Shown: positions 32,928 through 43,359, numbered from the stretch's first letter. The stretch is 64,000 bases of DNA from Clostridium grantii DSM 8605 (GCF_900129965.1 NZ_FQXM01000012.1:62001-126000), one strand, 5' to 3'. Notes: generated from the letters alone by a model not told the origin. A program made the numbers and translations.

Positions 32928-34952
32928 TTATACAATTCTTTTAAATTTCTTTTCTAATTCATATAGTGACATTTTAATTATGATAGGCCTACCATGAGGA
33001 CAATGAAAAGGTTCATCTATAAATCTCAAATTTTCAATCAAACTATCCATTTCTAGCGTAGAAAGATTATGATTGGCTTTAATAGCCGTTTTACATGCCA
33101 ATTGATTTATTATATAAGCTTTAACCGCTGTGATATTACCTTTTCCATAGTTTTTTATATTATCTAAAATACCATAGAATAATTCAACCACCTCAGTTTT
33201 ACCCAAAATTATAGGAACTTCCCTTACACTTAAGGTATTATCTCCAAAAGGTTCGATATTAAATCCTGCATTTTGAAAAATAAAGGAATTTTCCGTATAA
33301 TAATAAAAATCCTCTGGGCTTAATTCTATTATTACAGGAATCATAATTGTTTGAGATAATATAGTTCTATTTTCAATATCTTTAGAAAACTTTTCAAATA
33401 AGATTTTTTCATGAGCTGCATGTTGATCTATCATATAAAATTCATTATCTGCTTCCCCTAAAATATAGGTTTTATTAAATTGACCAATTATTCTAATCTT
33501 AGGGAATTTAGGTTTCATTACTTGAGATTTTATAATATCGTCCACTTTATCTTCGACTCTATCTTGTTTAATTTCCTGTTCACTTTCCAATATATCTTGC
33601 TTTATTTCGTTTATCTCTTGTTTCCCTTCATCAACATAATCATTTTGTTCCATATGGTCATTGTAATTATAAACTCTACTTTCATTATTAACCTGCTTAT
33701 CTTCTTTTAGAGAATCCAAATCCTCATTTCCTACATTAGTTATATCAATCAAAGGAGACTTAAAAGTATTTTCCTCATCTTTTAAACTTTTTAAATCTAA
33801 TGGTATCTGTATATTCTCCTTAACAAGATTTTTTAGTTTTTCTTCTTCATTAGCAATGCCTTCTTTATACTCTACAAAATGACTTGAATTTATATAATCA
33901 TTATTTTCTTTTAATAACTCAATGGTTTTAGGCTCAGCCTTTATTTCAAAATTATCTTCATAACTAGCTCTTATAGCCTTGTGAACAGTATTAAAAACTG
34001 CCGAAAAAATTTCTTTATCATTATTAAATTTTATTTCCGCTTTTGTTGGATGAACATTAACATCTATATATTCAGGAAAAATATCTAAAAATAAAACAAA
34101 GAAAGGGTATTTATGTACCGTTGTAAAAGATTTAAAAGCATTTTCTACAGCAGTAGTAATTAAAGGGCTTTTAATTAATCTTTTATTCACAAAAATACTT
34201 TGATTATTTCTACTTCCTCTACTTATTTCAGGCGTTCCCACATATCCATGAACTGAAATTATATCAGTGTGATTTTCGAACTTTATTAAGTTATCATAAA
34301 TAGTTTTTCCATACACATATTTAATAGTTTCTTTAACATCTTCTGAAGCAAAGGTAACTAAAGATTTTTTATTGTTATTATAGTATTTAAAGGAAACTTT
34401 GTGATTAGCAAGAGCTAGCTTACTAATTAACGTTGATATCAAAGAACCTTCTCTACTAGGAGATTTTAAAAACTTTTTTCTTGCAGGTATATTAAAAAAT
34501 AAATCATTCACTTCGATGGACGTACCATTATTACAGCCTACCTCTTCAATATTTTCTATACTACCAGCTATATTTTTTAATTCTTTACCAAATTCCAGAT
34601 CCACTGTTTTAGATTTAAGATTAATTATAGAAACCGAAGCTATACTAGCAAGCGCTTCCCCCCTAAACCCAAAAGTGTTTAATGCATATACATCATCAAT
34701 AGAAGAAATTTTACTTGTTGCATGAGGTAAAAAAGCTTTTTTCATATCCTCAGAATGTATACCTGCACCGTCATCAACTATTTTGATTTTTTCCATTCCA
34801 CCTTCAAGAATCTCGATAGTTATATTATTAGCACCAGCATCTATACTATTTTCTATTAATTCTTTAACTACAGAAGAAGGACGCTCAACCACTTCTCCCG
34901 CAGCAATTTTGTTTGTTGTTTCAAAATTTAGTACATTTATTCTTTTTAACAT
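32928..34952 (-). CDS. mutL: DNA mismatch repair protein MutL
   Basis: 674 residues. GHKL ATPase N-terminus: IAAGEVVERPSSVVKELIENSIDAGA, DDGAGI, and TSKISSIDDVYALNTFGFRGEALASIA. A long acidic linker (about 340-470) is followed by the C-terminal dimer domain with the endonuclease motif QHAAHEKILFEK (DQHAxxExxxYE type) and the zinc-site CPHGRP and ACKTAI. So it is the nicking type of MutL, as expected without MutH. It starts 26 bases after mutS. Confidence 0.95.
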   Translation of the reverse strand: MLKRINVLNFETTNKIAAGEVVERPSSVVKELIENSIDAGANNITIEILEGGMEKIKIVDDGAGIHSEDMKKAFLPHATSKISSIDDVYALNTFGFRGEALASIASVSIINLKSKTVDLEFGKELKNIAGSIENIEEVGCNNGTSIEVNDLFFNIPARKKFLKSPSREGSLISTLISKLALANHKVSFKYYNNNKKSLVTFASEDVKETIKYVYGKTIYDNLIKFENHTDIISVHGYVGTPEISRGSRNNQSIFVNKRLIKSPLITTAVENAFKSFTTVHKYPFFVLFLDIFPEYIDVNVHPTKAEIKFNNDKEIFSAVFNTVHKAIRASYEDNFEIKAEPKTIELLKENNDYINSSHFVEYKEGIANEEEKLKNLVKENIQIPLDLKSLKDEENTFKSPLIDITNVGNEDLDSLKEDKQVNNESRVYNYNDHMEQNDYVDEGKQEINEIKQDILESEQEIKQDRVEDKVDDIIKSQVMKPKFPKIRIIGQFNKTYILGEADNEFYMIDQHAAHEKILFEKFSKDIENRTILSQTIMIPVIIELSPEDFYYYTENSFIFQNAGFNIEPFGDNTLSVREVPIILGKTEVVELFYGILDNIKNYGKGNITAVKAYIINQLACKTAIKANHNLSTLEMDSLIENLRFIDEPFHCPHGRPIIIKMSLYELEKKFKRIV

Positions 34953-34978
34953 AATATCACCTAATTTACATTGTGTTT

Positions 34979-37648
34979 TTATATAATAGTTTTAGCTTTT
35001 TTTATTATATCATAAAGCTTATTAAGACTATCCATAGGAGTAAGATTAATTATATCAATATTCGAAATTTCAGCAATGAGCTTTTCTTTTTCTAGATCAG
35101 CGAAACCCAATTGCATTTGTTCCGTTTGCCTAACTTCCTTTATATTTTTCTTGCTTTTCTCTTTAACTACTTCTATGCTAGATACTTCTTCTTTAGCATT
35201 AATTGAATCAACTATTGTATAACTAACTTCCGAAGTATTGACTCCACCTTTTTCTAATATAACCAGTATTTCTTTTGCTCTATTTGTTACTTGTTCAGGA
35301 ATACCTGCTAATTTAGCAACTTCAATACCATAGGAATCATCCGCACTTCCCTTTATTATTTTTCTAAGGAATACAATATCATCTTTTAGTTTCTTCACAG
35401 CTATGGAATAGTTTTGTACACCGCTTATTTTGCCTTCTAAGGAAGTTAATTCATGATAATGGGTTGCAAACAAGGTTTTTGCTTTAGAGCTTTTATTCTC
35501 GCAAATAAACTCAATTACAGCCCAAGCAATACTTAATCCATCGTAAGTGCTAGTTCCTCTTCCTACTTCATCTAAAAGAATCAAGCTTTCTTTAGTTGAA
35601 TTTTTAAGAATATTAGCTACTTCCCACATTTCTACCATAAAAGTACTTTTACCACCAGCTAAATCATCAGAAGCACCAATTCTAGTAAATACTTTATCAC
35701 AAATGGATATACTTGCTTCTTTAGCTGGTACAAAACTTCCTATTTGAGCCATTACAGTTATAAGTGCCACCTGTCTCATATAAGTTGATTTACCCGCCAT
35801 ATTAGGACCAGTTATTAATAAAAGATTATTGTCTTTATCATCTATTATTGTGTCATTGGATATAAATCCTTCACGTTGAATCACTTTTTCAACTACTGGA
35901 TGTCTTCCCTCTTTAATAGATATTTTATTATCTTTTGTAATAATAGGTTTAACATAATTGTTTTCTATAGCACACATAGCTAAAGAACATAAACAATCTA
36001 GAGAAGATAAAAAATTAGAAGTTTTTTTCATTCTATCAATATGTGACTCTATAACATCTCTTATTTGAACAAATATTTCGTATTCTAGGGTAGTGAGTTT
36101 TTCCTCTGCTCCTAGTATTTTCTCTTCCATTTCTTTTAATTCATCAGTTACATATCTTTCTGCATTAGCTAGAGTTTGTTTTCTTGTATATCTATCTTTA
36201 GGAACAAACTCCATATTTAATTTTGTAACCTCAATATAATAACCAAAAACTTTATTATATCTAATTTTTAATGATTTAATTCCAGTTAAATCTTTTTCTC
36301 TGCTTTCTAAAGCCGCTATCCATTCTTTGCCGTGGGCTTTTGCTTTCCTAAGTTCATCCACTTCTTCGTTATAACCATCTTTAATAATTCCCCCTTCTTT
36401 CACAGAAATAGCTGGATTTTCTAATAAAGATGAAAATAAAAATGAATGTATATCTTCAAGTGTATCTATTTCTTTATAAGTATTATTCAATAAATCGCTT
36501 TCAGTATTTGAAAGAAGCTTTTTAATATATGGTAAATTCAGTAATGAATTCTGCAGCGAAACCAATTCTTTAGCATTTACATTTTTACCTGAAATTTTAC
36601 CAATCAATCTTTCTATATCATATATTTTGTTTAATTCATCTCTAAGCTCATCTAAAAGAGGCATATTCATTGTTAATTCTTCTATCGCATTCAATCTGTT
36701 ATTGATACTACCTTCTACAATTAAAGGCTGTTCTACCCACTTCCTGAGCATTCTAGCACCCATTGCAGTTTTTGTTTTATCAAGAACCCATAACAACGAC
36801 CCTTTCTTTCTTTTATCTCTCAATGATTCTGTAAGTTCTAAATTCCTTCTTGAATTAATATCAATGCCTAAAAAATCTTCTACTTGGTAATAAGTAAAAT
36901 AATCTACATGGCCAAGAACACTTTTTTGGGTTTCATTAATGTATGATAATAGAACATTTGAAGATATCACAAGATGTTCGTCAAAGTTATTTTCATCATA
37001 ATTCTTAAACTGTTCTTTTATTTTCAAAGAAGAAGTATTCAAAAGATTTTCACTTTTTACTGAAGTAAAAGATGTATTAAATCTTTCTTTGATGGAGGAT
37101 ATCAAAGTTTTATCTATTTCCTCATATATCAATATTTCACTAGGCAAAAATTTCGAGATTTCATCTAATATAACAGCCTCATCATTAAAAATTGATGTAC
37201 CATAAAACTCACCTGTTGAAAGATCTGCAAAACAAAGAGCACCTTTACTTTCCTTTAAGTATATACTCATTATAAAATTATTCTTTTTCTCATCAAGAAA
37301 GCTAGAATCAGTATATGTTCCTGGTGTAACAACTTTTACCACATCTCTTTTAACTATGCCTTTAGTAGCAGAAGCATCTTCTAATTGTTCACAAACCGCA
37401 ATTTTATACCCTTTATTCACAAGTCTAATTAAGTAAGAGTTAGAAGCATGATATGGAATACCACACATAGGAGCTCTTTCCTCTAATCCACAACTCTTGC
37501 CAGTTAAAACTAATTCTAATTCTCTTGAAACAATCTCTGCATCTTCAAAAAACATTTCATAAAAATCACCAAGTCTAAAAAATAGAATGCAATCCTTATA
37601 GTTCTCTTTAATTTGTAAATATTGTTGCATCATTGGAGTTAATGCCAC
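34979..37648 (-). CDS. mutS: DNA mismatch repair protein MutS
   Basis: 889 residues, GTG start after AGGAGTGG. Mismatch-reading Phe-x-Glu is in FFRLGDFYEMFFED near residue 36. ATPase: GPNMAGKSTYMRQVALI (Walker A), LILLDEVGRGTSTYDGLSIAWAV and ATHYHEL. C-terminal HhH and a Lys/Glu-rich tail are present. Full length. It sits 43 bases after miaB in the repair/modification operon. Confidence 0.97.
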   Translation of the reverse strand: MALTPMMQQYLQIKENYKDCILFFRLGDFYEMFFEDAEIVSRELELVLTGKSCGLEERAPMCGIPYHASNSYLIRLVNKGYKIAVCEQLEDASATKGIVKRDVVKVVTPGTYTDSSFLDEKKNNFIMSIYLKESKGALCFADLSTGEFYGTSIFNDEAVILDEISKFLPSEILIYEEIDKTLISSIKERFNTSFTSVKSENLLNTSSLKIKEQFKNYDENNFDEHLVISSNVLLSYINETQKSVLGHVDYFTYYQVEDFLGIDINSRRNLELTESLRDKRKKGSLLWVLDKTKTAMGARMLRKWVEQPLIVEGSINNRLNAIEELTMNMPLLDELRDELNKIYDIERLIGKISGKNVNAKELVSLQNSLLNLPYIKKLLSNTESDLLNNTYKEIDTLEDIHSFLFSSLLENPAISVKEGGIIKDGYNEEVDELRKAKAHGKEWIAALESREKDLTGIKSLKIRYNKVFGYYIEVTKLNMEFVPKDRYTRKQTLANAERYVTDELKEMEEKILGAEEKLTTLEYEIFVQIRDVIESHIDRMKKTSNFLSSLDCLCSLAMCAIENNYVKPIITKDNKISIKEGRHPVVEKVIQREGFISNDTIIDDKDNNLLLITGPNMAGKSTYMRQVALITVMAQIGSFVPAKEASISICDKVFTRIGASDDLAGGKSTFMVEMWEVANILKNSTKESLILLDEVGRGTSTYDGLSIAWAVIEFICENKSSKAKTLFATHYHELTSLEGKISGVQNYSIAVKKLKDDIVFLRKIIKGSADDSYGIEVAKLAGIPEQVTNRAKEILVILEKGGVNTSEVSYTIVDSINAKEEVSSIEVVKEKSKKNIKEVRQTEQMQLGFADLEKEKLIAEISNIDIINLTPMDSLNKLYDIIKKAKTII

Positions 37649-37691
37649 AAAACCACTCCTATTCTTTATAAAATTATTTGTTTTTGTGTTT

Positions 37692-39023
37692 CTATACTAG
37701 TTCACCTACAAGTGAGTAAGGTTTTGCCTCTACTATTTTAACATTAACTATTTGGCCGATTAAATCTTTAGACCCTTCAAAGGTCACTAATTTAAAAGTT
37801 CTTGTTCTTCCTGATATTTTGCTATCATCATTTTTGCTAGCACTTTCTACTAGTACATCTACTATTTTTCCTTCATACTCTTTATTTTTCGTTTCTACGA
37901 TTTGATTGATGGAGTTTAGTAATTTACTAAATCTTCTATGTTTAGTTTCTTCATCTATAAAATCCGTCTCTAACTTAGCAGCTGGAGTACCTTCTCTTGG
38001 AGAATAAAGAAAAGTAAAAGCTGCATCAAACTTTACTTCTTCAGCCAAGGCTAAAGTTTCATTGAAATCTTCTTCTGTTTCACCTGGATATCCTACAATT
38101 ATATCTGTACTAATAGCAACTTGTGGCATAACCTCTTTAATTCTTTTAGTAAGATTTATATAATGCTCTCTTGTATATTTTCTATTCATTTTATCTAACA
38201 TTCTATTTGATCCTGATTGAAGTGCCATATGAATATGCTCACATACTTTATCGCATTCATTCATAGTTTGAATTAATTCCTCAGTAATATCTTTAGGATG
38301 AGATGTCATAAATCTAACTCTTTCTATTCCTTCAATACTGTTAACTATTTTTAATAAATCTGAAAAATTCATTTTTCTTTCTAATCCTATTCCATATGAA
38401 TTAACGTTCTGCCCTAATAAAGTAACTTCTTTATACCCTTGTGCTATCAAACTTTCAATTTCTTTTACAATATCCTCTGGTTCTCTACTTCTTTCTCTTC
38501 CTCTTACATAGGGAACTATGCAATAAGAACAAAAATTATCACAGCCATACATAATAGTTACAAAAGCTTTCATATCATTTTTTCTATCTACAGGCAATCC
38601 CTCTACTATTCCCTTTTCCTTATCCCAAACTTCAACAACAGTTTCTCCAGAATGTTTAACCCGAGAAATATACTCTGGTAATTTATATGAATTAAAACTT
38701 CCTGTAATAATATCTACATGTCTAAACTTTTTAATCATTTTTTCTGCTGCATCCTTTTGTTGAGTCATACAGCCTGTTACAGCTATAATCAAATCAGGAT
38801 TTTCTTTTTTTTGATTTTTTAATCGACCTAAGTGACCATAAACCTTTTGTTCCGCGTTTTCTCTTACACAACATGTATTATAGATAATTACATCAGCATC
38901 TTTTTCATTATCAGTAGGCTCATAGTTATTTATTTTAAGTATTCCTGAAATTTTTTCAGAGTCCTCTTCATTCATTTGACAACCCCAAGTTTCAATATAA
39001 TATTTCATCATTCTTGTTTCCAT
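37692..39023 (-). CDS. miaB: tRNA-2-methylthio-N6-dimethylallyladenosine synthase
   Basis: 443 residues, ATG with GAAGGAG before it. N-terminal cluster Cys in TWGCQMN, NTCCVRENA and TGCMTQQ; radical SAM motif MYGCDNFCSYCIVPYVRGRERS; C-terminal TRAM domain (GKIVDVLVESASKNDD...GRTRTFKLV). It methylthiolates the base prenylated by MiaA. First gene of the operon with mutS, mutL, miaA and hfq. Confidence 0.97.
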   Translation of the reverse strand: METRMMKYYIETWGCQMNEEDSEKISGILKINNYEPTDNEKDADVIIYNTCCVRENAEQKVYGHLGRLKNQKKENPDLIIAVTGCMTQQKDAAEKMIKKFRHVDIITGSFNSYKLPEYISRVKHSGETVVEVWDKEKGIVEGLPVDRKNDMKAFVTIMYGCDNFCSYCIVPYVRGRERSREPEDIVKEIESLIAQGYKEVTLLGQNVNSYGIGLERKMNFSDLLKIVNSIEGIERVRFMTSHPKDITEELIQTMNECDKVCEHIHMALQSGSNRMLDKMNRKYTREHYINLTKRIKEVMPQVAISTDIIVGYPGETEEDFNETLALAEEVKFDAAFTFLYSPREGTPAAKLETDFIDEETKHRRFSKLLNSINQIVETKNKEYEGKIVDVLVESASKNDDSKISGRTRTFKLVTFEGSKDLIGQIVNVKIVEAKPYSLVGELV

Positions 39024-39167
39024 TGTGTTTCTCCTTCGTTTTAAATTTAACTTATCCTTATATTATATATAATTCTAGCTAATTTTCAAATAAGTTTATT
39101 TTTTTCTTTCATGATTTTGCATATTTTCCTTAATTCTTAGAAAGAATATTTATATGGAGGGGATATT

Positions 39168-39353
39168 ATGTATGATGCTAAAATCAAGAATCAGATGAAT
39201 TCCTTAGAAAAAAAATCTAATAAAGATAATTTAGATGATTCAAGAAGTAAGAATAAATATATATATGATAGATCATTTTACTCAGCTGTAAATTCTGAGC
39301 TTATAAGTAGCACTAAAAGTAGTCATATTCCAAACGAAAATATTTTTCAATAA
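39168..39353 (+). CDS. Small hydrophilic protein, unknown
   Basis: 61 residues with a strong ribosome binding site (GGAGGGG, 39156-39162) and a tight terminator directly after, so it is a real single-gene unit divergent from miaB. The sequence is Ser/Asn/Lys-rich with YDAKIKNQMNSLEKKSNK at the start and no hydrophobic segment or Cys. Probably unfolded or coat/spore related, but no family is recognised. Confidence 0.7.
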   Translation: MYDAKIKNQMNSLEKKSNKDNLDDSRSKNKYIYDRSFYSAVNSELISSTKSSHIPNENIFQ

Positions 39354-39387
39354 AAAAGGCAGGATTATATTTCCTGTCTTTTAAATG
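39354..39387 (+). terminator. Terminator of the small gene
   Basis: AAAAGGCAGGA (about 39355-39364) pairs with TCCTGTCTTTT (39372-39382), seven-base loop, T-run included. Confidence 0.75.
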
Positions 39388-39407
39388 TATATATATAATT
39401 AATTTTT

Positions 39408-40229
39408 TCAAATCCATTTTTTTTTGTAAAGGCTTATAGCTGCTTGATTATCATGATGAACCCTTAAATTAATTTTCTTTTCGCCTTTTTCACTCATGAA
39501 TTTTATAACATACTTGAGAAAATATTCTCCATAACCTTTCCATCTGTACTCTTGAATAATGCCAAAATTCACTAAAACAGCACCAAAATTCTCATAAATA
39601 ATTTGTCCTATACCAATAGGTTTAGTCTCTTCATATACTATAAATACTCCATCATCGTAATAATAACTCTGCATTTCATCATAAAAAATATCCTTAACTA
39701 CCAAAGGTACTCTATTTTTTTTATTGAAAATTTTATTTTGAAGATCACATCTTATTTGTTCATCCTTACCTTTAATAAGATTAGATATCTTTAACCTTTC
39801 ATGTGACAAGGGACTTAAATTTATCTCTTCTGGAATTATTAATTCCATTTCATATACAAGGGAAGTTACCTCAAATCCAAGTTGTTCAATTATATCTAGC
39901 TTATACCCTTTTTCGGAAATTTTGATTTTAATTTTATCGTAATACTTTAAGTTTTTTAACAAAGCAAAATAAGCTTCCTGATTATCATGTTCTTCTTTAA
40001 TAAAGAGTTCTAACACAGCATAAACTCCATTCATTTCATTCACCCAAATATAGCCCACATATTCTTTATCATTTGTAAGTAGATATACCCAACGTTTCAT
40101 TAAAAATCTTCTGTAAATAGATTCACCTTCATAATATGAAAAGAAATTATACTTATGATTAGGCAATAATGCATATAATTCTTTAAATTTATTTAAAGTT
40201 TTTTCTTTTAATCTCTCCGCTTTATACAT
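39408..40229 (-). CDS. GNAT-family acetyltransferase
   Basis: The ATG at 40229 (MYKAERLKEKTL) follows AAGAGGT; the frame extends to 40289 but overlaps the CotS-like gene end. 273 residues. The C-terminal 110 residues are a standard GNAT domain: YEETKPIGIGQIIYENFGAVLVNFGIIQEYRWKGYGEYFLKYVIKFM (acetyl-CoA loop YRWKGYG) and HHDNQAAISLYKKKWI. The N-terminal half looks like a second, degenerate GNAT fold with WVNEMNGVYAVLELFI. Substrate unknown. Close coupling to the coat kinase gene may mean a sporulation role. Confidence 0.75.
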   Translation of the reverse strand: MYKAERLKEKTLNKFKELYALLPNHKYNFFSYYEGESIYRRFLMKRWVYLLTNDKEYVGYIWVNEMNGVYAVLELFIKEEHDNQEAYFALLKNLKYYDKIKIKISEKGYKLDIIEQLGFEVTSLVYEMELIIPEEINLSPLSHERLKISNLIKGKDEQIRCDLQNKIFNKKNRVPLVVKDIFYDEMQSYYYDDGVFIVYEETKPIGIGQIIYENFGAVLVNFGIIQEYRWKGYGEYFLKYVIKFMSEKGEKKINLRVHHDNQAAISLYKKKWI

Positions 40230-40248
40230 AATCATACCTCTTAAAAAG

Positions 40249-41298
40249 TTATTGGTTAATATAATTTTCGAATTTTTCCATAAATTCATTTTCTTTTGTT
40301 ATTCTTGAGTTTAATTTGATAAGTTTCTTGTTAAATTTTCTTTCATTCCAATTCTTATGTTTAATATATCTTTTTCTTCCTAATTTCCAAAACTTATGTG
40401 GAAACATCATAACATAAAGCATGATCTTTAATTCTTCTTTTGATATTGGTTTAATATTACTATAAGTTTCAATTATTTCTTTTGCTTTATCAAAATCCCA
40501 AAAATATTCATCCCTATTCATAAGTCGAGTAATATATTTACACAAATCTGTTATTTGTAGATCAATAATAATACTATCTAAATCGATCAAATAATAATCA
40601 GTGTCTTTTTTTATTATGTTCTGATAATAAAAACTATTATGGCATATAGAAGTTTCTCTATTGACTGAGTTAATTAATAAAAAATAATTTGATTCTCTTA
40701 ATAAAGCTAGTGTTTTGACTCCACGATTGTAATAAATGTCTATGGAGTTGTAATAGTCAATATCGAAGGAACTTTTAATTAATTTTTTATCAATAGCTTG
40801 TTTATACATTAAAAAATCATTTAATTTATTATTATACAAATCTAGCCAATTGTCTATATTATCTTTTATTTTCAAACCAGAAGAATTAATTTTACTAACA
40901 GAAATATGAAACTCAGCTAGAAGCTTAACTGTATTAGTGGTTTCTTCTAATGTAGAAATATCTACTTCTTGTCCATTAATCCATTCAGTAGCATAAAAAA
41001 AATAATTTTTATATCTTACTAATACATAACCTTTTTTAGTTTTAAGATATTCTGCTGTATTATGAAAACCAACCTTCTTTAATTCGTTTACTAGAATAAA
41101 CCCGTTCATAGCTTTTTGCTTACCATGTTGGAATTTTTTTAAACAAATATTGCCTTTATCCGTGGCGACTTTATAAGCACTTCTAGCTTTACTAATGCTA
41201 ATTATTTTATAGGGATACCTACTTAAAATTGATCTTAATATTTTTTCTTCTTCTGCTGAAATACTATTATTAAAGTTTAATTGTTCATTAAAGGCCAC
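40249..41298 (-). CDS. CotS-like spore coat protein of the APH kinase fold
   Basis: 349 residues, GTG after AGGAGG. N-lobe: ISKARSAYKVATDKGNICLKKFQHGKQK (Lys of the ATP site), LVRYKNYFFYATEWINGQEVD. C-lobe: TSICHNSFYYQNII in place of the usual HxDxxxxN catalytic loop and YLIDLDSIIIDLQITDLCKYI for the Mg-binding DFD-type motif. The catalytic Asp of the first motif is replaced (CHNSFYYQN), as is common in CotS/YutH-type coat proteins, so kinase activity is doubtful. Main evidence in the window that the organism forms spores. Confidence 0.8.
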   Translation of the reverse strand: MAFNEQLNFNNSISAEEEKILRSILSRYPYKIISISKARSAYKVATDKGNICLKKFQHGKQKAMNGFILVNELKKVGFHNTAEYLKTKKGYVLVRYKNYFFYATEWINGQEVDISTLEETTNTVKLLAEFHISVSKINSSGLKIKDNIDNWLDLYNNKLNDFLMYKQAIDKKLIKSSFDIDYYNSIDIYYNRGVKTLALLRESNYFLLINSVNRETSICHNSFYYQNIIKKDTDYYLIDLDSIIIDLQITDLCKYITRLMNRDEYFWDFDKAKEIIETYSNIKPISKEELKIMLYVMMFPHKFWKLGRKRYIKHKNWNERKFNKKLIKLNSRITKENEFMEKFENYINQ

Positions 41299-41390
41299 TC
41301 TATTGCCTCCTAAAATTTCCTTACTAATAAATTATATAACAAACAAAAGACAATTATTACTGTATTCACTTTTAATAAAGTTCATTTCAC

Positions 41391-41417
41391 TAAAAAAGAG
41401 TAGAATTTTATCTACTC
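41391..41417 (-). terminator. Terminator of the ispH-rpsA transcript
   Basis: On the minus strand AGAGTAGA pairs with TCTACTCT (plus 41396-41403 and 41410-41417) followed by TTTTTT (41391-41396). Confidence 0.8.
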
Positions 41418-41436
41418 TTCTTAGCTTTTAAATAAT

Positions 41437-43359
41437 TTATATTTCTTCCGCTTCCTTGATGCTTAATCCAATTTTTTTACTTTCTTCAGCAACGCTTAAT
41501 ATTTTAGCTTTTATAGTCTCATTTAATGTCAAAACATCAGATGATTTTTCTATTCTTTTGTGACTTATTTCTGAAATATGAACCAAGCCATCTACCCCAG
41601 GTTCAAGCTCTATAAAAGCACCAAAGTTAGAGAATCTTACAACTTTACCTAAAACTATATTTCCCACAGGATATTTTTCAACAATATTATTCCATGGATT
41701 TGAAGTAAGTTTTTTTATACTCAAAGACAATTTCTTAGTTTCTTTATTAGCTTCTATAACATATACATTGATTTTATCTCCAACTTTTAAAATATCAGAA
41801 GCTTTATCAATCCTACCCCAAGATAATTCAGAAACATGTAATAGTCCATCTATTCCATTAACTTCAACAAAAGCACCGAAGTTAGTTAATCTTTTTACTG
41901 ACCCTTCTACTACTAAACCCGTTTCTAGTGTTTCCCAAGCTTTTTCTTCATTTTTAATTTTTTCTGTTTGAAGTAAACTTCTTCTTGAAGCAACAATTTT
42001 AGTGCCTTTTCTTTCAGCCTTAAATTCAATTATTTTTACAGGTACTACTTTTCCTATATACTCTTTTAAATCATCTACATGAAATAATTCTACATGTGAT
42101 GCAGGAAGGAAAACTCGAACTCCTTTAAATCTAGCGATAATACCACCTTTTACAGCTTCTACTAATTCAATTTCAATAGTTTCTTTTCCCTCATAAGCTT
42201 TTTCTAATTCTTCATAAGCTTTATCTCTAGCAATTTCAATTCTAGATAAAACCACATATCCATCTGAGTCGCTTAATCTAATAACCTTAGCAGTTATTTC
42301 ATCATTAATTTTAAAGAAATCCATCATAGTTAGCCCAATTTCTTTTGTAACTTCACTAAGAGGAAGTTTCCCATCTTTTTTATACCCTATGTTTATGAAT
42401 GCTTCGTTATTGCTCATTGATATAATTTCACCTGAAACTACATCTCCAATAGAGAAATCAACATCATTTTCATTCATATAAGCTAATTGTTCATTTTGTT
42501 CCACTACCTTATTTTCGCTCATTTTTATAATTGCCTCCTTTATTATCCAATCAGGAGTTGAAGCACCTGCTGTAACTCCTATATTAGTTATATAATTTGA
42601 ATTTGAAATATCATCAGGTATTTCACCTGCATTTTCTACATGAATAGTGTTTTCACAATTCGCTTTACATATTTCATATAACTTAGTGGTATTTGAACTA
42701 TCATATCCTCCTATAACAACCATTAAATCTGCACTTTCAGACACTTCATTTGCAGACTCTTGCCTAACAGAAGTTGCATTGCATATTGTATTAAATGAAG
42801 TAAATTCTATTTTCATGGATTCAAGTTTATTTACAACTTTAGTCCAGTTTTCTTTTTTTTCAGTGGTTTGAGATACTAAACATACTTTACCTTTAAGATT
42901 AAATTCATCTAAATCCTCACCACACTTGGTAACAATAGCTTCTTCATTTGACCATCCGTTAATTCCAACTACTTCCGGGTGAGATTTATCACCAACAATG
43001 ATTATAGTGTATCCTAAATCTTTAAATTCTTTTACTTTTTTATGAATCTTAGATACATGAGGGCAAGTTGCATCTTCTATTATTAAGTTGTTTTTGCTTA
43101 AAGTATTTATTACCATGGGAGACACTCCATGAGAACGTATCACCACTACATCATTATTATTTAGTTCATTTATATCTTCAATCTTTATAGGGAAAATATT
43201 ATTTTCTTTTAAATACTCCACTACATCGTTATTATGTATAAGTGGGCCTAAAGTATATATTCTTTTATTATATGTTTTTTGTAAGTCCAATACTTTATCT
43301 ACTGCTCTTTTCACTCCAAAACAAAATCCTGCATTTTTTGCTAAGGTTAAGTTTTTCAT
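41437..43359 (-). CDS. ispH: IspH fused to ribosomal protein S1 domains
   Basis: 640 residues. Residues 1-285 are IspH (4-hydroxy-3-methylbut-2-enyl diphosphate reductase), last step of the MEP isoprenoid route, with its three cluster Cys in NAGFCFGVKRAV, EDATCPHV and TICNATSVRQ and the TAGASTPDWII end. From about 300 on there are four S1 RNA-binding repeats, e.g. VVEGSVKRLTNFGAFVEVNGIDGLLHVSELSW and IVLGKVVRFSNFGAFIELEPGVDGLVHISEISH. The fusion is characteristic of Clostridia. The gene follows cmk by 11 bases, echoing the cmk-rpsA pair of other bacteria. Confidence 0.96.
   Translation of the reverse strand: MKNLTLAKNAGFCFGVKRAVDKVLDLQKTYNKRIYTLGPLIHNNDVVEYLKENNIFPIKIEDINELNNNDVVVIRSHGVSPMVINTLSKNNLIIEDATCPHVSKIHKKVKEFKDLGYTIIIVGDKSHPEVVGINGWSNEEAIVTKCGEDLDEFNLKGKVCLVSQTTEKKENWTKVVNKLESMKIEFTSFNTICNATSVRQESANEVSESADLMVVIGGYDSSNTTKLYEICKANCENTIHVENAGEIPDDISNSNYITNIGVTAGASTPDWIIKEAIIKMSENKVVEQNEQLAYMNENDVDFSIGDVVSGEIISMSNNEAFINIGYKKDGKLPLSEVTKEIGLTMMDFFKINDEITAKVIRLSDSDGYVVLSRIEIARDKAYEELEKAYEGKETIEIELVEAVKGGIIARFKGVRVFLPASHVELFHVDDLKEYIGKVVPVKIIEFKAERKGTKIVASRRSLLQTEKIKNEEKAWETLETGLVVEGSVKRLTNFGAFVEVNGIDGLLHVSELSWGRIDKASDILKVGDKINVYVIEANKETKKLSLSIKKLTSNPWNNIVEKYPVGNIVLGKVVRFSNFGAFIELEPGVDGLVHISEISHKRIEKSSDVLTLNETIKAKILSVAEESKKIGLSIKEAEEI

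Noticed and set aside
32928..39023. SOS boxes before mutS, mutL or miaB
   Set aside because: No GAAC-N4-GTTY dyad was seen upstream of these genes; only lexA has a convincing one.
41437..43359. IspH-S1 fusion as a novel protein
   Set aside because: This fusion is a known feature of Clostridia, so it is annotated but not scored as a finding.
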